The notes under the pieces: model-generated
Databases searched by the model: none
Told to the model about the DNA's origin: nothing
The model's input: only the letters and a program-made list of their open reading frames with translations
NCBI GenBank assembly: GCA_028131545.1
Contig: JAOICL010000001.1
Location: forward strand, 116,901-180,900
Direction of reading: 5' to 3'
Length of the DNA stretch: 64,000 bases
Source of the DNA: Vibrio sp.
GTDB lineage: Bacteria > Pseudomonadota > Gammaproteobacteria > Enterobacterales > Vibrionaceae
Translations under genes and position numbers: made by a program
In this document: piece after piece, positions 60,174-64,000 of the stretch
Numbering within the stretch: the first letter of the stretch is position 1
Layout of the letters: each line of letters begins with the position of its first letter

Positions 60174-62561
60174 TTAATCTCGTAATGCGGCATCAAATTG
60201 CTCTGAAATATGAGCAACGATACTATCAACAGCGTTTGCAATATCCGCTTCTTCAAGTGTGCGTTCGATAGATTGAAGTGTCAGTGCAATCGCTAGACTC
60301 TTCTTACCTTCTTCAACGCCTTTGCCAGTATAAACATCAAACAACTGTGCATCTAACAAGAACTCGCCACCTTTCGCTAGACAAGCTTTAACGATGTCAC
60401 CTGATGCAGTGTCTTCATCGACAACAACCGCAATATCACGACGGTTTGATGGGAATTTAGAAATAGCTACAGCTTCAGGTATCACGCGCGTGTTGATTGC
60501 AGACCATTCCACTTCAAAGACGATAGTACGACCATTTAGGCCAAACTTACGCTCGAGTTCTGGATGGATAGTACCAATCACACCGACTTCTTTACCGTCT
60601 ACAATAATTGCAGCCGATTGACCAGGGTGAAGTGCAGGATGTTGAGTTGTAGCAAAAGAATACGCTTTCTCATTTGCCGTTAGCTCTAAAATCGCTTCTA
60701 AGTCACCTTTTAGATCAAAGAAATCAACCGTCTTTGATTCCATATCCCAATGCTCTTCAGTCGCGTTGCCTGCAATAATACCAGCAAGCATCGGCTCTTG
60801 ACGCATGCCATTTTCAGCAGCGTCACATGGGATAAAACGTAAGCCATATTCAAACAAACGAACACGTGGCTGTTGACGTTTTTGGTTATGTACGACGGTA
60901 TTTAATAAACCTTGGATAAGACCTAAACGCATCGCTGACATATCAGCAGAGATAGGGAAAGGTAATACTAATGGTTCAACACCCGGCACGATCAATTTTT
61001 GCTGTTCTGGTTCAACAAAGCTATAAGTAATCGCTTCGTGGTAACCACGATCAACAAGAAGGTCACGAACACGCTTAAGCGGTTGGTTAGCCTCTTTATG
61101 AACATTCATCGTTAACGCAGCTTCAGGCGCTTGATTAGGAATGTTATCGTAACCATAAATGCGGCCTACTTCTTCGATCAAATCTTGCTCAATTGCAATA
61201 TCAAAACGCCATGTCGGTGCAAGCGCTTTCCAGCCACCCTCGATAGACTCAACGGATAAACCTAGACGCTCTAGAATCTCAACAACATCTGTATCTGGAA
61301 TAACGTGGCCTAATAAGCTATCTAACTTAGAACGACGCAAGATAACCGTATTAGGTGTTGGCAACTGCTCTTCCGCTTCAGCAGAGATCACAGGAGCAAC
61401 GTCACCGCCACAGATCTCAACGAGAAGCTGTGTTGCACGTTCCATCGCGTTAACTTGTAATGCAAAGTCAACACCACGCTCAAAACGCATTGATGAATCC
61501 GTATGCAGACCATAATTACGAGCACGGCCACGAATATGATCTGGTGCGAAAAAAGCGCACTCAAGTAATACATCTTTAGTTTCTGATGTGACACCTGATG
61601 TTTCACCACCAAAAATCCCCGCAATTGCGAGAGCTTGATTATGATCGGCAACAACTAATGTATCCGTATTTAACTCAACATCATTGCCATCAAGTGTCGT
61701 TAACTTTTCGCCCTGCTCTGCTAAACGAACAACAATACCACCTTCGATTTTAGCCAAATCAAATGCGTGCATTGGTTGACCTTGCTCAAGTAGAACGTAG
61801 TTTGTAATATCAACAACAGGATCAATTGAACGAATACCGCAACGGCGTAACTTCTCTTGCATCCAAATCGGCGTATCGACTTGCACATTCACATTCTTAA
61901 CAATACGGCCAAGGTAACGTGGGCACGCGTCTTTTGCTTGAACATCAATCGCGATAATATCGGATAATGTTTCTTGAATCGCAGCAACGTCAGGGGAAGT
62001 CACATCGGTACGGTTCAATACACCCACTTCACGAGCTAAACCACGGATGCTAAAACAATCGGCACGGTTTGCCGTTAGATCGACATCAATCGTGACATCG
62101 TTCAGATCTAAAAATTCACGAAAATCTGTTCCAACCACAGAATCTTGAGGTAATTCTAAAATACCATCAGACTCAACATCAATACCTAGCTCAGTAAATG
62201 AACACAGCATGCCATGTGATGGCTGACCACGTAACTTCGCTTTCTTGATTTTAAAGTTACCCGGTAGCACAGCGCCAACGGTTGCAACCGCTACTTTTAT
62301 GCCTTGACGACAATTTGAAGCGCCACAAACAATATCGAGTAGCTCTTCTGCGCCCACATCAATTTTAGTTACACGTAATTTATCAGCATCTGGATGTTGA
62401 CCACATTCCACTACTTGACCAATTTTAACGCCAGTAAATTCACCCGCCACAGGAAGTACGTCATCCACTTCTAGGCCAGCCATTGTAATTTGGTGAGTCA
62501 GTTCATCAGTTGATACTGCTGGGTTTACCCACTCACGTAGCCATGATTCGCTAAATTTCAT
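60174..62561 (-). CDS. pheT: Phenylalanyl-tRNA synthetase beta subunit PheT
   Basis: 795 residues, the E. coli length. N-terminal EMAP/tRNA-binding domain ('[22 protein letters not shown]' near 45), B3/B4 editing domain (about 215-380), B5 (about 400-470), catalytic-like core, and C-terminal FDX-ACB anticodon domain ('[17 protein letters not shown]' near 707). Works as alpha2beta2 with PheS. Starts 18 nt after the pheS stop. Confidence 0.99.
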   Translation of the reverse strand: MKFSESWLREWVNPAVSTDELTHQITMAGLEVDDVLPVAGEFTGVKIGQVVECGQHPDADKLRVTKIDVGAEELLDIVCGASNCRQGIKVAVATVGAVLPGNFKIKKAKLRGQPSHGMLCSFTELGIDVESDGILELPQDSVVGTDFREFLDLNDVTIDVDLTANRADCFSIRGLAREVGVLNRTDVTSPDVAAIQETLSDIIAIDVQAKDACPRYLGRIVKNVNVQVDTPIWMQEKLRRCGIRSIDPVVDITNYVLLEQGQPMHAFDLAKIEGGIVVRLAEQGEKLTTLDGNDVELNTDTLVVADHNQALAIAGIFGGETSGVTSETKDVLLECAFFAPDHIRGRARNYGLHTDSSMRFERGVDFALQVNAMERATQLLVEICGGDVAPVISAEAEEQLPTPNTVILRRSKLDSLLGHVIPDTDVVEILERLGLSVESIEGGWKALAPTWRFDIAIEQDLIEEVGRIYGYDNIPNQAPEAALTMNVHKEANQPLKRVRDLLVDRGYHEAITYSFVEPEQQKLIVPGVEPLVLPFPISADMSAMRLGLIQGLLNTVVHNQKRQQPRVRLFEYGLRFIPCDAAENGMRQEPMLAGIIAGNATEEHWDMESKTVDFFDLKGDLEAILELTANEKAYSFATTQHPALHPGQSAAIIVDGKEVGVIGTIHPELERKFGLNGRTIVFEVEWSAINTRVIPEAVAISKFPSNRRDIAVVVDEDTASGDIVKACLAKGGEFLLDAQLFDVYTGKGVEEGKKSLAIALTLQSIERTLEEADIANAVDSIVAHISEQFDAALRD

Positions 62562-62579
62562 TGTGTTTAAACCTCTGGA

Positions 62580-63587
<1,008 letters not shown>

Positions 63588-63808
63588 TTATCCATGTCTC
63601 TTTACACATGCAAAAGAGATTTATCTCAATATTAGCGTTATATTAACGAATGACACTACGAATTCCAAACTGAAAAGGTAAGTTTATGTGTAGAAACTGC
63701 CACTTGTGATCATTTCTACGGCAGTTATCCCTTTCTTACTGGAACTTTATATTTTTCGGCGACTCTATACTCAGAGAACATGGCGTCATTGACACGACAA
63801 GGAACACA

Positions 63809-64000
63809 ATGAATACGGATAATCCGGTCACTATCACCCCAATATTACCTCAGCACAACAGCACAATTTGCCAAATTATTAAGCAAGTCGGAGCTGAATA
63901 CGGCGCCATTGGCGAAGGATTTGGCCCTTCCGACCCCGAAGTAGAAGCCATGAGCCAATACTATACCGCTGAGACAAATAGCTTATATCTTGTAGCATTA
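63809..64000 (+). CDS. GNAT-family N-acetyltransferase, N-terminal part (cut by window end)
   Basis: An ORF absent from the track because it runs off the window: ATG at 63809 with AAGGA upstream and 64 open codons to the edge. The translated start 'ICQIIKQVGAEYGAIGEGFG' and 'DPEVEAMSQYYT' match the N-terminus of small GNAT acetyltransferases. The acetyl-CoA site lies beyond the window, so the substrate is unknown. Divergent from pheS. Confidence 0.72.
   Translation, partial: MNTDNPVTITPILPQHNSTICQIIKQVGAEYGAIGEGFGPSDPEVEAMSQYYTAETNSLYLVAL

Overview
The window is about 64 kb of chromosomal DNA from a low-GC member of the Vibrionaceae. The evidence is the gene content and order: ald divergent from lrp, fadR divergent from nhaB, the order tfoX-lysO-panP-hexR-grxA, glgC-glgA next to topA, a FadR longer than the enteric one, and a VF530-family protein. 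The family assignment is firm. An Aliivibrio-like or other low-GC Vibrio lineage is likely, but the genus cannot be fixed from sequence reading alone. Nearly everything is core genome. I saw no insertion sequence, prophage, integron, CRISPR array, rRNA or tRNA gene.

Layout. 0-6 kb: ynfA, cmoA-cmoB (wobble uridine modification), then a tight three-gene set (retropepsin-like lipoprotein, inactive transglutaminase with membrane helices, RimK-like ATP-grasp ligase). 6-9.5 kb: small envelope and accessory proteins (secreted YHS, SYLF, small membrane protein, Rof-like, scramblase-like, VF530, single-RRM protein). 9.5-16.8 kb: cmoM-mukF-mukE-mukB with overlapping or abutting genes. 17-20.2 kb: elyC, purR, a TVP38/DedA-like protein and a DUF2007 protein. 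20.2-27.5 kb: glgC-glgA, topA, aroA. 27.5-34.8 kb: a glycine-zipper protein divergent from aat-bpt-infA, then tdk, cysS, ppiB, lpxH-ychJ and tfoX. 35-39.8 kb: lysO, an unknown periplasmic protein, panP, hexR, grxA. 39.8-45.1 kb: ndh, thiK, lpoB, ycfL, a COG3014 lipoprotein and hinT. 45.5-50.2 kb: an orphan CARF-nuclease (DUF1887/Card1-like), fadR, nhaB, dsbB. 50.2-55.4 kb: ftsK, lrp, ald. 55.6-59.5 kb: sbcB, cdd, an MscS-like protein, tpm. 59.5-64 kb: ihfA, pheT, pheS and the start of a GNAT acetyltransferase cut by the window edge.

How the genes work together. CmoA makes carboxy-SAM, CmoB uses it to build cmo5U34 in tRNA, and CmoM methylates the product, so this pathway is in the window at two loci. 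MukB, MukE and MukF form the condensin. GlgC and GlgA make ADP-glucose and polymerise it. Aat and Bpt form the bacterial N-degron branch. LpoB probably sits with YcfL in an outer-membrane lipoprotein operon. PurR, HexR, FadR, Lrp and TfoX are global or pathway regulators; promoter or operator sequences are visible for purR, hexR and probably tfoX.

Most interesting to follow: the orphan CARF-nuclease, the conserved protease/transglutaminase/ligase set of unknown product, a purR promoter-operator followed by an intrinsic-terminator hairpin before the start codon, a glgC leader that looks like a CsrA target, and a shared palindromic Shine-Dalgarno between two divergent genes. Starts marked as revised were moved from the ORF track on Shine-Dalgarno spacing and family alignment.
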